Part shown: positions 1-12,750 of the stretch, piece by piece
Position numbering within the stretch: the first letter of the stretch is position 1
Layout of the letters: each line of letters starts with the position of its first letter
Source of the DNA: Rebecca billardiae RCC1528
Taxonomy: Eukaryota; Haptophyta
Assembly: GCA_965240325.2 (NCBI GenBank)
Contig: OZ251222.1
Coordinates: 2,976,001-3,040,000, forward strand
Reading direction: 5' to 3'
DNA: 64,000 bases
The notes under the pieces: model-generated
The model's input: only the letters and a program-made list of their open reading frames with translations
Databases searched by the model: none
Told to the model about the DNA's origin: nothing
Program-made: the position numbers and the translations under genes

Positions 1-921
1 TCGCGCGTGCGCCTGGGCAAGGCCGCCGAGAGCGAGCACGCGCCACAGCCCAAGCCGCAGCGCACGCGCGTGATGCCCAAGCGCGGCGCCAGCGCTCAGG
101 GCCCGTCCTCGCGCGCGCCGGTGGCGCCTACGGCCTGCGGCGCGTGGGGCGTCGGCGGCGGGCTGAGCGTGCGCATCGTGCGCGGCCAGGGCGCGCACGT
201 CGCCGACTACTTTGTGATGGACGACGTGCTCGAAATCTACCGCGACCGGTTGCCGCGGTGCAACGTCGACTACCACGCGCGGGGCGGGGCGCACAACGTG
301 GACGCGGGCAGTCCAGAAGGCGCGGACGAGCACGACGAGGACGACTTTGCGTTCACGTCGGATGCGCGCTCGTCCAAGCGCCGCGCCCACCCGCGCGCGG
401 CCCCCGCCCCGAGCGGCGCTGCGAGCAAGCGCGCCAAGCGGCCGGTGGACTTCCTCGGCGACCTGATCGGCGGCGGCAGCGCGCCGTCGCCGCGGCCGGC
501 GCGTGGCTCCGGCGCGCACTCGGGCCGATTGACGCTGGCGCTCGTGCTCGACGATGGCGGTTTGCCTCTGGCGGCGCTCACGCTCCACGTGCACGCGCGG
601 CTGGGCGTGGGCGAGATCCTGCTCTGCGCCGTGCGCAAGCAGCGCTCCCGCCGTGGGCTGGGAGGCGCCCTGGTGGAGTGCACGCTCGAGGTGCTCCGCG
701 ACATCAGCGGGCTGCACACGGCCGTGTGCATCGCGAGCAAGGACTCGGTCGGGTTTTGGGAGAAGATGGGCTTCAGCGCGGATGTGAGCCTCGGGAGCGA
801 CGCGTGGGCGTCGCTGATCGACCCCTTCGACGATAGTGTCGTGATGCAGCTGCAGCTGCACAACGCGGAGCCTCATCGGCCTTTGGCCACGGGCACGGTC
901 CGCGCGTCAAGCGCCGGATAG
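1..921 (+). CDS. GNAT-family N-acetyltransferase, 5' end outside the window
   Basis: The frame is open from the first base, so the start lies upstream. The first ~165 residues are basic and low in complexity. The C-terminal ~130 residues read as a GNAT fold: a strand ending LLCAVRKQ, then the acetyl-CoA pyrophosphate loop QRSRRGLGGAL (family pattern Q/R-x-x-G-x-G/A), a helix, a strand, and FWEKMGF, the usual last helix and turn. GNAT enzymes move an acetyl group from acetyl-CoA to an amine. Substrate and compartment cannot be read here, but the basic, Lys/Arg-rich N-terminal part would suit a nuclear or chromatin protein (inference). It converges on the PDCD2-like gene, with 457 bp between stop codons. 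Confidence 0.7.
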   Translation, partial: SRVRLGKAAESEHAPQPKPQRTRVMPKRGASAQGPSSRAPVAPTACGAWGVGGGLSVRIVRGQGAHVADYFVMDDVLEIYRDRLPRCNVDYHARGGAHNVDAGSPEGADEHDEDDFAFTSDARSSKRRAHPRAAPAPSGAASKRAKRPVDFLGDLIGGGSAPSPRPARGSGAHSGRLTLALVLDDGGLPLAALTLHVHARLGVGEILLCAVRKQRSRRGLGGALVECTLEVLRDISGLHTAVCIASKDSVGFWEKMGFSADVSLGSDAWASLIDPFDDSVVMQLQLHNAEPHRPLATGTVRASSAG

Positions 922-1378
922 ACTATAGAGCGTCAGCCAGAGACTAGTGCTAGGACTGGGCCAGCTGGAGGCGTCACACCAGCAGCGCAAGCTGCCAATC
1001 CGTGTGAGTACTGTAGCTACTGCGCGTCGTCATTACAACTACCGGCGGCGGCTGTCAGTATTGTTACCAGCCAGCGAGAAGGCCGCGGTAGGCCGCCATT
1101 TGGCATTTGGCGGCCACCGCGGCCAGCATTATCGTCGCGGGAGCAGTTCTGTACGGTCAGTGAGTTCTGCCTGCATGCAGCCTGAGAAGTTGAAGTGCTC
1201 ATTTGGTGCCGCTTCACCGTCGGCTTTTGTCTTTTGAGCCATCTGGTAGCAGCAGCTAGCTACTCCGTAACTACTCGTCGGTGACTCATATTCATCATCA
1301 GACGACATTGTCATCACTAATAGTAATACTACTCATCATCAGCTGAGTGAATCAGCACCAGCCAAGCAGAGCTTGGAC
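922..1378. other. Convergent intergenic spacer
   Basis: This holds the 3' ends of the GNAT and PDCD2-like genes. I see no coding frame with family resemblance. Its base composition is closer to 50% GC than the flanking genes, and CAGCAG-type and CTACT-type short motifs are frequent. Confidence 0.5.
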
Positions 1379-2902
1379 CTAAGGTGGTGCAGCAGCGGGT
1401 GCGGCCGTTTCCATCGGCGGCGCCTCTTCTTCGGCGAGGCTGACGCCCGGAGGCACCACCGCGCGCATGCCCTCCTCGTCGTTGAGCACTTGGCGCCACA
1501 CAAACTCCTCGGCGTAGTGCGTGCCGACGGCCGCACCACGCGCATCGCCTCCTGCGCCGCCGGCCCCCGCACTCCCGGCCGCGCCGCCGTCCTGCGGCTG
1601 CGCGCGAGGCTCGCAGCTCGCCTGGCAAGTGTACACGGCCAGGGTGCCCCAATCCAGGGAGTCGGCGTCAAGCATATCGAGCTGCAGGTGGTTGAGCAGC
1701 TGCGGCATCACCTGGAACTCGAAGCAGCGCGGGGCGCCGCAGCGCGCGCACGGCGGCACGGCATCGCCAGGCTGGCCCTTGCGGCTGACCCACAGCGGCG
1801 ACGCGCGCGCGTGGCGGCAGTACCGGAGGCACTGCTCGGGCTCGACGGAGATGCGGCGCTGGAAGTCGAGAAACGCTTCGTCTTGCAGCTGCTCGAGGTC
1901 CTCGCCGTCGCCCAGGTCGTCGTCCTCCTCGGCGCCGCCCTCGGCGCCCATCGTGCCGCCCTCTGCCGACGAGCCCGCCTGCTCGCGCTGCTCCGCGCGG
2001 TACCGCTCGAGCATCCGCTGCTCGTGGCTGAGCTCCTGCGAGCCGAGCGCGGCCTCGACGTCGGGCTCCTCGTCAATCGCGAGCTCGAACTCGGGGAAGA
2101 CCCACCGCGCCTCCCGGCTGGGTGGCACCGGCGCGCCGTCCGTGCCGGCCTCGGCCTCGGCCGCGGGCGCGCCGACGGGCCGGCACGAGCGCTTGTGCCG
2201 CGCCCAGTCGAGCTGCTGGTGGCGTCGGCAGCAGTACGAGGCCACCTTGCACCGCCCGCACTTCGCGCTGCCGAGGAGCCCGCAGATCGCGCACTGCGAC
2301 GCGCCGGCGACCAGCTCCTTCGCCTCGGCGGCGCGCGCCTCCGTGTCAGTAGGCGGCCAGTAGGAGTAGAACAGGTTGTCGCGCGGGAGCTGCGCACGCA
2401 GCGCGCGCAGGCTGCCGTGCGCGCCGTGGCGGAGGCACGAGCCGCGGCGGCAGATGAAGAGGAGGAGCGAGCGGTGGAAGGCGTCCTCGCGCTCGTCGAG
2501 CGACGCGTACACCTGCAGCAGGAAGACGAGCGGGTCGTTGCACGTCGGGCACAGCAGCTCGTCCGCCGACGGGAGGTGCAGAGGGTCCAGCCATGCGGGC
2601 TTGCCGCCCACCTTGCTGGGGAAGAAGTAGGGCTGCAGGTGCTGCGGGAGCTCAGGCTCGTCCACAAAGCCGAGGAGCACCGCGGGTGGCTGGGCCGCCA
2701 AGGCTGCCGCGGCCGCGCGCGCCGCGGCGGACGGCGCCGCGGCCACCGGTGCCGCCGGGCGCTCCTCTGCGCCCACACGCGGCCCTTCCGCCTCGTGCCG
2801 CGCCACGAGGGCCTCAAGATCGGCGCTTACGGCAGGTACAGAGACCGCGTCGCCGGCGCCAACGTCCCACTCGCCGCCATCGACCTCCCACTCGTCCGCC
2901 AT
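1379..2902 (-). CDS. PDCD2: PDCD2-like protein with MYND zinc finger (uS5 chaperone family)
   Basis: The protein is 507 residues in one exon, starting MADEWEVDGG. Order: an N-terminal PDCD2 segment (VLLGFVDEPEL, then KVGGKPAWLDPLHLPS and LCPTCNDPLVFLLQVYAS), a MYND finger CAICGLLGSAKCGRCKVASYC..H..DW..HK..C, an acidic linker, and the PDCD2_C domain with QCLRYCR, PPCARCGAPRCFEFQVMPQLLNHL and a terminal DWGTLAVYTC strand. The family binds nascent ribosomal protein uS5 (Rps2) and escorts it into 40S assembly. The protein is longer than human PDCD2 (~344 aa) because of acidic and Ala-rich insertions. A longer in-frame extension to 3052 exists, but it has no family similarity and would overlap the start of the neighbouring gene, so I place the start at 2902. 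Confidence 0.9.
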   Translation of the reverse strand: MADEWEVDGGEWDVGAGDAVSVPAVSADLEALVARHEAEGPRVGAEERPAAPVAAAPSAAARAAAAALAAQPPAVLLGFVDEPELPQHLQPYFFPSKVGGKPAWLDPLHLPSADELLCPTCNDPLVFLLQVYASLDEREDAFHRSLLLFICRRGSCLRHGAHGSLRALRAQLPRDNLFYSYWPPTDTEARAAEAKELVAGASQCAICGLLGSAKCGRCKVASYCCRRHQQLDWARHKRSCRPVGAPAAEAEAGTDGAPVPPSREARWVFPEFELAIDEEPDVEAALGSQELSHEQRMLERYRAEQREQAGSSAEGGTMGAEGGAEEDDDLGDGEDLEQLQDEAFLDFQRRISVEPEQCLRYCRHARASPLWVSRKGQPGDAVPPCARCGAPRCFEFQVMPQLLNHLQLDMLDADSLDWGTLAVYTCQASCEPRAQPQDGGAAGSAGAGGAGGDARGAAVGTHYAEEFVWRQVLNDEEGMRAVVPPGVSLAEEEAPPMETAAPAAAPP

Positions 2903-3054
2903 CGGGTTGCGACGACGAGTTTGACACGCGGTGCCGCCGTGCCGGACGTGGTCACGGTGTCGGCTGCGTGAGTGCGTGGCCGCATAACAGAAGTCGTCGT
3001 GCAGCGGCCAGCATGGCTGCCGCGACTGCTTCAATCGGCCGGTGAGTGCCAAAC
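2903..3054. promoter_or_regulatory. Putative bidirectional promoter, PDCD2-like / SAC3-domain genes
   Basis: Only 152 bp separate the two divergent start codons. A possible 5' exon of the rightward gene (ATG at 3013, then GGTGAGT at 3041) also lies here, so the transcription start could be inside this interval. No clear TATA box is visible. Confidence 0.4.
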
Positions 3055-3966
3055 ATGCACAAGCGCAGGGCCGAGTCGGGGCATAGATCCGCGGACAAGC
3101 GGCGCGCGCAGCCGAGTAACGAGCCCGTCCGTGGCGAGAGCATCGCGCTGGAGAAGTCGTACTTCCGCCTGACGTCCCTCCCTAACCCGGAGGATGTGCG
3201 CTCGGAGCGCGTGCTCGCCGAGGCGCTCCAAGTCGTGCGGTACCGCTGGCAGGAGGACGGCGACTACACGTACGCGAGGGAGCAGCTGCGCTCGATCCGG
3301 CAGGACCTGACCGTCCAGCACATACAGAACGAGCTCACCGCTGAGGTCTACGAGACGCACGCGCGGATCGCGATCGAGTCGGACGACCTCGACGAGTTCA
3401 ACGTGTGCCAGGCGCAGCTGCAGCCGCTGCACGCGGCCGGCGTGCGTGTGCAGCACGCGGCGGAGTTCTGCGCGTACCGGGTGCTATACAACGCCGTCGT
3501 GCCGCCGCGCGTGCACGCGGGCGCCGCGGTGCTCACGCAGCTCCAGCAGCTGAACGCGCGAGCGCTGCAGCACCCGGCGATCGCGCAGGCGCTCTCCGCG
3601 CACCTCGCCATCGCCGCGAACGACTTCGCGGCCTTCTTCCGGCTGCGGGGCCAGATGTACCACCTCGGCGCGCACTTCCTGGACAGGCTCGTCCCCGAGA
3701 TGCGCCGCCTCGGCCTGCGCGCCACGTGCCACGCGTACGAGCCGACGCTGCCCCTCGCGCGCCTGTCTGAGCTGCTCGGCTTTCCGACCGAGCGCGCGGC
3801 CGAGGAGTACCTCCGCCGGTACCACGGCGCGGAGGACGAACACTTCGTCCGGCGCGGCGCGGCGGGGGAGGAGGTGGCGGGCGAGGGTAGCGGGGTCGAG
3901 CTCGCGACGCGCCCGTTTCGACAGCGAGCCGCCGCGCACGCCGCAGCTCCGACGAGGAGGGCGTAG
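3055..3966 (+). CDS. SAC3/GANP/THP3-domain protein, LENG8-like
   Basis: About 303 residues. The core reads as the SAC3/GANP family: ALEKSYFRLTSLPNPEDVR, then RYRWQEDGDYTYAREQLRSIRQDLTVQHI and TAEVYETHARIAIESDDLDEFN, which match the LENG8/THP3 branch closely in spacing. The PCI-like helical part follows to about residue 250, and then a basic tail. THP3-type proteins act with CSN12 in transcription elongation and mRNA maturation, and LENG8 is their animal relative. The start is uncertain: the first ATG in frame is at 3055, but a splice donor GGTGAGT at 3041 just after an upstream ATG (3013) could mean that a short first exon is spliced into this frame. Head to head with the PDCD2-like gene. Confidence 0.85.
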   Translation: MHKRRAESGHRSADKRRAQPSNEPVRGESIALEKSYFRLTSLPNPEDVRSERVLAEALQVVRYRWQEDGDYTYAREQLRSIRQDLTVQHIQNELTAEVYETHARIAIESDDLDEFNVCQAQLQPLHAAGVRVQHAAEFCAYRVLYNAVVPPRVHAGAAVLTQLQQLNARALQHPAIAQALSAHLAIAANDFAAFFRLRGQMYHLGAHFLDRLVPEMRRLGLRATCHAYEPTLPLARLSELLGFPTERAAEEYLRRYHGAEDEHFVRRGAAGEEVAGEGSGVELATRPFRQRAAAHAAAPTRRA

Positions 3967-4437
3967 CGCCGAGCACTAGTGCAGCCGGGCTCCTGTAAAT
4001 GTAGTGGACCGTGAAGCCCTGCGCCCGCTGCGGGCCCCTGCAGATGCTGACTTCTCGATCGTATCGCGCGTCATCAACTGACGAGTTTCACCTAATGCGC
4101 TGTTGCGCGAGCTTCTCGACTCTCGAGTCTACAGGCCAGCAGTGCCTTGCACACCAGTGCTACAGACCTGCCGCAGTGTTGTTCAGTGGCAGAATCAGTG
4201 CCGCTCCAGGCAGTGCGCTCCAGGGCGCGCGCCAGCACGACGAAAATAAAAAGCCACCAGCGCGCAGAGAAAACGAAACTCGACCGCCATCGTCGTGCTC
4301 GAGACGCGGCCTGCCGGCTAGGTGCGGGCGTGTGCGTGGCGCGGTGGTGCGGTCGATGCGCGCGGCCCGGCGCTCTCCTCCTCCTCTTCCTACGGGCCCG
4401 TGCCCCCCCTCTGATAACGGGTCGCCGCCCCCGCTCG
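3967..4437. other. Spacer with upstream region of the SEL1L-like gene
   Basis: A TGTAA motif about 28 bp after the LENG8-like stop (near 3994) could serve as a poly(A) signal if this lineage uses the green-algal type (inference). An A-rich patch near 4238-4260 precedes the SEL1L-like gene. No coding frame recognised. Confidence 0.35.
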
Positions 4438-6838
<2,401 letters not shown>

Positions 6839-7046
6839 CGCGCCCGATGCCTGCTGCTCGTCATCGGATATCGGATGGTCGATTCGTCCGCCGCATCATT
6901 GATGGCCATCATCCGCCGATTCATCATCGGCCGTGTGCACTCGGTCTCGTCATGACGATGAGTGAGTAGACGGTCAGTGAGCGGTGACTCAGTGAGTCGA
7001 TCCGATATGCGATCAGCTTCGGATGCTGTAATGAATTATTCTGATA

Positions 7047-7049
<3 letters not shown>

Positions 7050-7082
<33 letters not shown>
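7050..7082. repeat. (TA)n microsatellite
   Basis: An uninterrupted TA run downstream of the SEL1L-like gene. Confidence 0.95.
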
Positions 7083-7085
<3 letters not shown>

Positions 7086-7261
7086 CTATACGTGACTATT
7101 CGGCCGATTCCGGAGTCTCAGAGTCGCGCGACTCAGCTCTGAGCGTCAGCGGACTGATGACGGCGCTCGAGAGTCGAGTAGGCTCCTGGCACTGGCAGAC
7201 TCGGCCAGAGCCCAGAGCAGGCAGATCGAGGGCCACCGCGCTTGAATTTGAAATGACATCG

Positions 7262-7410
<149 letters not shown>

Positions 7411-8007
7411 TCATCATACTTTGCTATTGTCTACAGGTCTCATTGAGTCAGCAGAGCACTGATTCCGTTCACCGTTGAGTAGTCGTACTGCTAGTCGCAG
7501 GTCTCGCAGGCGGATGACACTCCGCAACGGCAAGGCGGTGTAAGCGAAGCTAGCTACAGTAGATAGAGTAGCGCATATAGTTACGGGCCGTCGTACGGTC
7601 TGGCACTAAGTGCCTTAGTCACTATTCACTAAGCAGCCTGCTGCTGCTGTTGTTAGCAGGCGGCGCAGCGCGGCTTATCTAGACTTATTTATAGCCGGCT
7701 TACGGCTACTGCCGACGCAGCTTAGACGTTACATATCTCAGCATCACATTCACGGGTCGTTTACGACAGACTGCTGAATACTATGTCGTGATGCTAATGT
7801 CAGTGTCATAGCGCGTACAGAGCATCACTGTCAACCGAGCTGACAATCGTTATCGAGTCGCAGAGCTCTATATACCGTCAGTAGTACTACGCCGCCGGTA
7901 CTTACTGTTAACGAGCACGGCTGCACACTACTCACTAGTCACTACTACTACTAACTACGACTGCGTGATTCGTGATGATGTCGTAAGTACTAAGTATGTC
8001 GTCAATA
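7411..8007. other. AT/CG-mixed intergenic DNA without gene
   Basis: Lower GC than the genes, many short CTACTA/AGTAC-type motifs and stops in all frames. Nothing recognised. Confidence 0.5.
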
Positions 8008-8045
8008 GACCGGCCTGACCTGGTCGCGTTCTTCATCAAACATAT

Positions 8046-8245
8046 TAATGGCCCGCGGTGCAGGGCGGAACGCGCAGCGTGGAGCCCGCTCCGTGGGCCC
8101 TAACCACGTTTCAAAAAGATATTTGATCAAGAAAAAAGGGACGGGGGACGATTTTCAAGGCTGGAAGAGACCGAGTTTCGAATTTTGAGACCGCATCAAA
8201 GAGACATCGATTAGCGAGAAATGGACGCGCCCACGATATTCCCTA
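8046..8245 (+). repeat. Dispersed repeat A, copy 1 (element left-end candidate)
   Basis: Similar over ~200 bp to 49598-49805 in the same orientation. Shared blocks include ATGGCCCGCGGTGCAGGGCGG at the left edge, CCACGTTTCAAAAAGAT and GACCGAGTTTCGAATTTTGA. Similarity starts right after the 38-bp inverted repeat. Confidence 0.8.
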
Positions 8246-8882
8246 AGTAAAGTGCGATCTGGACGTGGGCCGGACGTGACTTTAGCGTAACGGTTCGTTA
8301 CGAGCGAATCGTATTCGTCGTCCCGGATCGCGTGACGTCCGGACTGGGCCACATCCGGATCGTCGGAGGTGACGTGCCCCGGCACGATGGCGGATGCTGC
8401 GAGCGCGCCTGCACGTGCCTCCGGACCCGCCTCCCGCTTGCTGCTCACGCAGTCAGCTGCGACCGTGGCGCATGATCGCAGAAGCAGTGCCGGCAGTACG
8501 GCCTGCATCAGCTAGTGCCGCGCCGTCGTGGCGCGCGCGGTAGTTGCGCGTTTGCAGCGCTCGCCGCTCGGCGACGGCACGCGCGTGCGGCTCAGGTGTG
8601 TCAAATGCGGTCTCGTCGGCGCGCTTTCGCCTGCCACCTCGTGCACCCGTGCCGCCAGCTTCATCGTCTTCATGAGGACTGCTGCTGCTGTCGCCATCCG
8701 CTCTCCATCACCCCGAGTCGCGCGGCGCGCGCGGTAGGCAGGGCGTACGGTCACTCACCCGTGCAACGGGTCAAGTGGCCAGAGTACGTCTGGTCGTTGG
8801 CTGGCACGGGCCGCAGCGCTAAAGCACCCTGCTGTCACACCCGACTCCTTCAGTACTCCGAGCTCCGCGGCACGACTCACTC

Positions 8883-9062
8883 GGCACGATCGCGGACGGG
8901 TCGGATCCGAGCTGATCAGCCAGAGTTGGACAGTTTGGCAGCTACTAGTGAGTAATAGTTGTCAGACGGACGTCCGATGCCGATGGCACGATCGCGGACG
9001 GGTCGGATCCGAGCTGATCAGCCAGTTGGACATTTGGCAGCTAGTTGTCAGACGGACGTCCG
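8883..9062 (+). repeat. ~102-bp direct tandem duplication
   Basis: Two units start with GGCACGATCGCGGACGGG at 8883 and 8985. The second has small deletions (AGAGTTGGACAG versus AGTTGGACA) and both end near GTCAGACGGACGTCCGAT. Confidence 0.85.
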
Positions 9063-9250
9063 ATTTGACGACCGGTGCCGGGTGCGGTCTCAGGTCCGCT
9101 GCTGTGATTGTGTGACTAGTGTGCCAATGAGTCTCGCGGTCGCGCAGGCAGCCGGCAGGGCGACGGTCGGACTAATAGCTTCATCAGAGTTCAGTCATCT
9201 CAGAACCGACTTCAACTGGCGAACTGCCACTACGGCGGAGAGCCGCGATT

Positions 9251-9318
9251 GCACGGCCACCGCGGGCCCCCAACTGCGTTGATTCTATGCAGAAAAGGAC
9301 CGCGGAACGCGGTCATAT
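9251..9318 (+). repeat. Dispersed repeat E, copy 1 (element right-end candidate)
   Basis: Similar to 53934-53999. Both end in AAAAGGACCGCGGAACGCGG then TCATAT, which contains the 7-bp stem GACCGCG/CGCGGTC around GAA. Confidence 0.8.
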
Positions 9319-9460
9319 GTTTGATGAAGAACGCGACCAGGTCAGGCCGGTCATGGGGCCGTGAATCGTCGTGAGGATGCGTATCACGTGCCCTATGGCA
9401 TATCTGAATATATTACTATGCATGCTATTCGTTCTAATATTGATGCGACTCATAGTGTAT

Positions 9461-9462
<2 letters not shown>

Positions 9463-9511
<49 letters not shown>

Positions 9512-9519
9512 GTGTGTGT

Positions 9520-9563
<44 letters not shown>
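9463..9563. repeat. (AC)n then (TG)n microsatellite
   Basis: AC repeats, a short TATATAT switch, then TG repeats: complementary dinucleotide tracts that can fold into a long hairpin. Confidence 0.95.
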
Positions 9564-9566
<3 letters not shown>

Positions 9567-9571
9567 CATAC

Positions 9572-10156
9572 ATATATGTGGCGTTATAGCGCAGCTATAA
9601 CCGAGTGTGTCCGGAGGCTAGAAGGAGGCGATGCAGGCGTGCCGCTTGCGACCAAGGGCTTAATCCATCATCTGCCGCGAGTGCGTGATCCTGCAGGTGG
9701 TGACTGCTGGTACCCAATGGTGCCGGCTGCTCACGTTTCCGAGAAATTGCTGCTCCACCATCTCGACCGACCCTTCAACAGACAACACCAGGGAGTATGT
9801 TTGACAAGATCTTTACTATCATCATCATGTGCTATTATTACGTTCTTCATCACCACTCATGGCAGCACCTCCTTTATGGCCTCATGTCCAACTCTTCTAA
9901 ACGGCTCGCTCGTGTCTATTTATTTGGCGGCTCTCGAGATAGCATGTGCTGAGATCGATCTCTTGGGAGCTTCTCCATCAGCATCCAGGCAGCTTCTCAT
10001 TCGTCAAGCAAGCGGCCAGCCCCAAGCTCATTATCGTTGTGGCCGCCTCTAGTAACTACGACCTGCTATCGAGCAGAGCCACTTGGGCATCCTCAGGCCC
10101 CCTGCTCATCCGCGCAGCAAAGCACAAAGAGGATCCACCGCCTCCCGTCGTGCTTC
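9572..10156 (+). repeat. Dispersed repeat B, copy 1 (585 bp)
   Basis: Same length as 41943-42527, with only about five base differences seen by eye. The left edge is a hairpin, GTTATAGC/GCTATAAC around GCA; the right side is followed, after 146 bp here, by a (TA)n tract. The longest frame (from CGVALQ-free start ATG-less region through EGGDAGVPLATKG) resembles nothing I know, so I do not call it a gene. Confidence 0.85.
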
Positions 10157-10296
10157 ACCACATGCAATCGCTGTGGCACCGGCGGCTCAGTCGCTCTCCC
10201 CGTTCAGCCCGGAACAAATCCCAACCTCGATTATACATCATCGGCATATCTATAGGCGATGCTACTTGGAGACAGCTTCGCTCTTCATGCAGGAGG

Positions 10297-10423
<127 letters not shown>

Positions 10424-10521
10424 GCATTGACACTGCCGTACCCGCGAATAAGATCGGCGGCGTAGTATATATAGCCGATCATAGGCTAACTACGGCGATG
10501 TTCAGCAGTTGTCAGGCGGCG

Positions 10522-12750
10522 CTACGCTCGCCCACCGGCCAGATCCTCGATGACGGCAAGAGCGTCATCGAGGCTCGCGATCTGGTTTGTGCGCGCCTCG
10601 CGGAGACGCGCGTGCTCTCCATCCTCCTCGAGGACCACATCGCCGCCGTCTCCCGTCACCGTGGCGGTCTCGAAAAGCTCGCCACGATCATCCTGGAGCA
10701 CGGGTAGCAGGCAGTGCTGCATAGCCATGCGCCTGATGAGGCTCAGAATGCGGCCCTTCTGCCCCCCCCTCGACTCCAGGCTCGCTGCAGCCAAGTCGCT
10801 CACCATGTGGTGGGTCTCGATCAGGGAGTGCAGCCGGATGATCGAATCGGCGAGCGCCTGACTCGTCTCCACGCGCCGCATCAACGCCGCACGAAGGCGT
10901 GCAAATCGCGAGAGCTTGATGGGGAGCGCATGACGGCTCACTGCCGCCTCGCCAACGACTCGCTTGAGCGTGTCCACGATACCCGCGCGAAGATGCTCCT
11001 GCAGGAGGTTCGAGGTCGCGCGCGACAGCAGCACCACACACGCCCAGTCGTACTCGCGAGAGGACTCCGACTGCCCGAGCAGCTCGTCCATTCGCTGCGC
11101 AGCCGGTGTCGCCAGGGCCATGCACGCGTCGAGCTGCCGCGGCAGCCATTCAAAGCAGCCGTCCCATCGGATGTACGAGACGCCCTTGCCGCGGTCCCGA
11201 CGGTCACTCGCCATGAGATGCGACACCGACGCCGATTGCGCCTCGCGCAGCACAGCTCGCAGCTGCAGCCGACCGGGTGCTTCGCCAAGAGTGTGCCTCT
11301 CGCGTAGCTCCTTCTCGCGCATGCCTTGCAAGCGCTGCCGGTTAGCAGGCACCCAGCTCGTCTGGATGTGGAGGTTCGCGAGGTGAGAGAGGTGCTGCAG
11401 AAGGCCGTCGATGCCCATGTCATCCGCACGGAAGCCGAGAGTCGGATGCCCCGCGCACCACTGCCGCATCCACGCCCTCTCGGTGTCGAGCGCGGCCAGG
11501 AGATTCGGAGGCGCAGCGCCTGCGCCCGTGTCGCGATTCACCAACGGCACGATCCGGCGCACCGGGATGTCCTCGAGCTCATCCGCACCCGGCGTCAGAC
11601 GACCGCCGAGTCTGGCTCGCCAGTGCGCGGTGGCTCCGGAGCCGTGCTGCCCGTCCACCTTAGTCAGCACCAGAATCGTGCGCTCCCACAGGCGATTCTG
11701 CGGCGAGGCCTCCTCCTCCAGGATGCGCAGCATGCCGTTCCCGCGCAGCGTGTCCGGCCCCGCCGAGAGCACGCACAGGACGAGGCAGCTCGGGTCACGC
11801 AAATATCGGCGCGTGCACTCGAGCGACTCGCGGCGCGTCTGCTGCGGCACCTCGACGATGCCGGGCAAGTCGACAAGCTCCAGCTCGGGCACATTCGGAG
11901 CGCGGATCTCGATCTCGATCACCTCGTCGGTGATGATGTTGCGCCCCGTGTCGTTGGGGTGCTGGAGGAGCACGAACTCCTGAATCGCCCTGGCGATCAA
12001 GCCCGCATCCACGATATCCTGCGCCGCAGCCTGCTCGTTGAACTCAGGCGGCTGCATCTCCCGCTCCTGCAAGATCACGCGCGGAGTGCCGTCCTCGGCC
12101 ACCCGGACGTGCCGGAGGATGACGACGTTCTCGTGCGTGCGGTGGCGCAGCTTCATGCAAATGGGCATGCGCGTGGTGAACTGCTCGCCGCGCGGGAACG
12201 CCGACCGCATCGCCAATCGCTCGAGTGTGGAGCTCTTGCCCGAGGACTCCAGCCCGACGACGACAATCTTGGGCAGCTCGAGCTCAAGGTTGGCGCTCAC
12301 GCGGTCCAGTGCTCGGCGCACTCTGCCGTAGGCACCTTCCAGAAGCGCGTGGTTGATCCCGCCGTGCGCGCCATTTGAGGCGTCCCCGCCGAGACTCTGC
12401 GTGTCCAACCCGGCCGCGGCGTTGTATGTTTGCCGGCTTGCTGGCGTGGCGAGAGTTCGCCGCGCCTCGTTGACCAGGCTCGTGATCTGGTTGCACTTCT
12501 CGAGCAGATCGGCTCCGGCCTGGTTGTGCCGGTCAGGGTGGAAGCTAAGCCGCAGATTGTGGACTTGCTGCCGCACAAACACCTCCACGGTCTCGTGGAA
12601 CACCGTCACGCGGTCTTTGCGCAGGTTGAGGATCTCGTAAGCGGTGAGGCCGCCGCCGTCGTGAACGCCGTGGAGCCAGCCATGCCACTCATTGATCTCG
12701 TCGTGGGTGGCCGGCGACGCAGGGTTTGGAAAGCGTAGGTGCTCGTTCAT
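10522..12750 (-). CDS. J-domain fused to dynamin-family GTPase
   Basis: 742 residues in one exon. Residues ~35-112 form a J-domain: LTAYEILNL helix I, a basic helix II, the Hsp70-activating HPD at 71-73 ([11 protein letters not shown]), and helix III ending [11 protein letters not shown] 40-residue linker follows. Residues ~155-400 form a large dynamin-type G domain: P-loop GLESSGKSS (166-174), switch I TTRMPI (192-197), G3 DLPGIVEVP (294), G4 TKVD (363-366). The rest (~400-742) is helical and Arg/Leu-rich like a dynamin stalk, and I see no PH domain or membrane helix. J-domains recruit and activate Hsp70; dynamins assemble on and remodel membranes. Uncoating after dynamin scission uses the separate J-protein auxilin in animals. 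A single chain with both is unusual and may self-load Hsp70 for coat or polymer disassembly (inference). It has no introns although several neighbours do. Confidence 0.88.
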   Translation of the reverse strand: MNEHLRFPNPASPATHDEINEWHGWLHGVHDGGGLTAYEILNLRKDRVTVFHETVEVFVRQQVHNLRLSFHPDRHNQAGADLLEKCNQITSLVNEARRTLATPASRQTYNAAAGLDTQSLGGDASNGAHGGINHALLEGAYGRVRRALDRVSANLELELPKIVVVGLESSGKSSTLERLAMRSAFPRGEQFTTRMPICMKLRHRTHENVVILRHVRVAEDGTPRVILQEREMQPPEFNEQAAAQDIVDAGLIARAIQEFVLLQHPNDTGRNIITDEVIEIEIRAPNVPELELVDLPGIVEVPQQTRRESLECTRRYLRDPSCLVLCVLSAGPDTLRGNGMLRILEEEASPQNRLWERTILVLTKVDGQHGSGATAHWRARLGGRLTPGADELEDIPVRRIVPLVNRDTGAGAAPPNLLAALDTERAWMRQWCAGHPTLGFRADDMGIDGLLQHLSHLANLHIQTSWVPANRQRLQGMREKELRERHTLGEAPGRLQLRAVLREAQSASVSHLMASDRRDRGKGVSYIRWDGCFEWLPRQLDACMALATPAAQRMDELLGQSESSREYDWACVVLLSRATSNLLQEHLRAGIVDTLKRVVGEAAVSRHALPIKLSRFARLRAALMRRVETSQALADSIIRLHSLIETHHMVSDLAAASLESRGGQKGRILSLIRRMAMQHCLLPVLQDDRGELFETATVTGDGGDVVLEEDGEHARLREARTNQIASLDDALAVIEDLAGGRA

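Larger units (their letters stand above)
8008..9352. mobile_element. 1.35-kb element bounded by perfect 38-bp inverted repeats
   Basis: Bases 8008-8045 are the exact reverse complement of 9315-9352 (38 of 38). Between them lie a dispersed repeat shared with 49.6 kb (left end), a 102-bp tandem duplication, and a second repeat shared with 53.9 kb (right end). No transposase frame is seen, so this is either a non-autonomous element or an element inserted between inverted target copies. No clear target-site duplication is visible outside the inverted repeats. Confidence 0.6.

Noticed and set aside
1373-2971. 532-codon plus-strand frame opposite the PDCD2-like gene
   Set aside because: Shadow of the real minus-strand gene; no domain.
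9251-9318. Helitron 3' end at the GACCGCG/CGCGGTC hairpin
   Set aside because: No CTRR end follows at the right distance and no Rep/helicase gene is seen.
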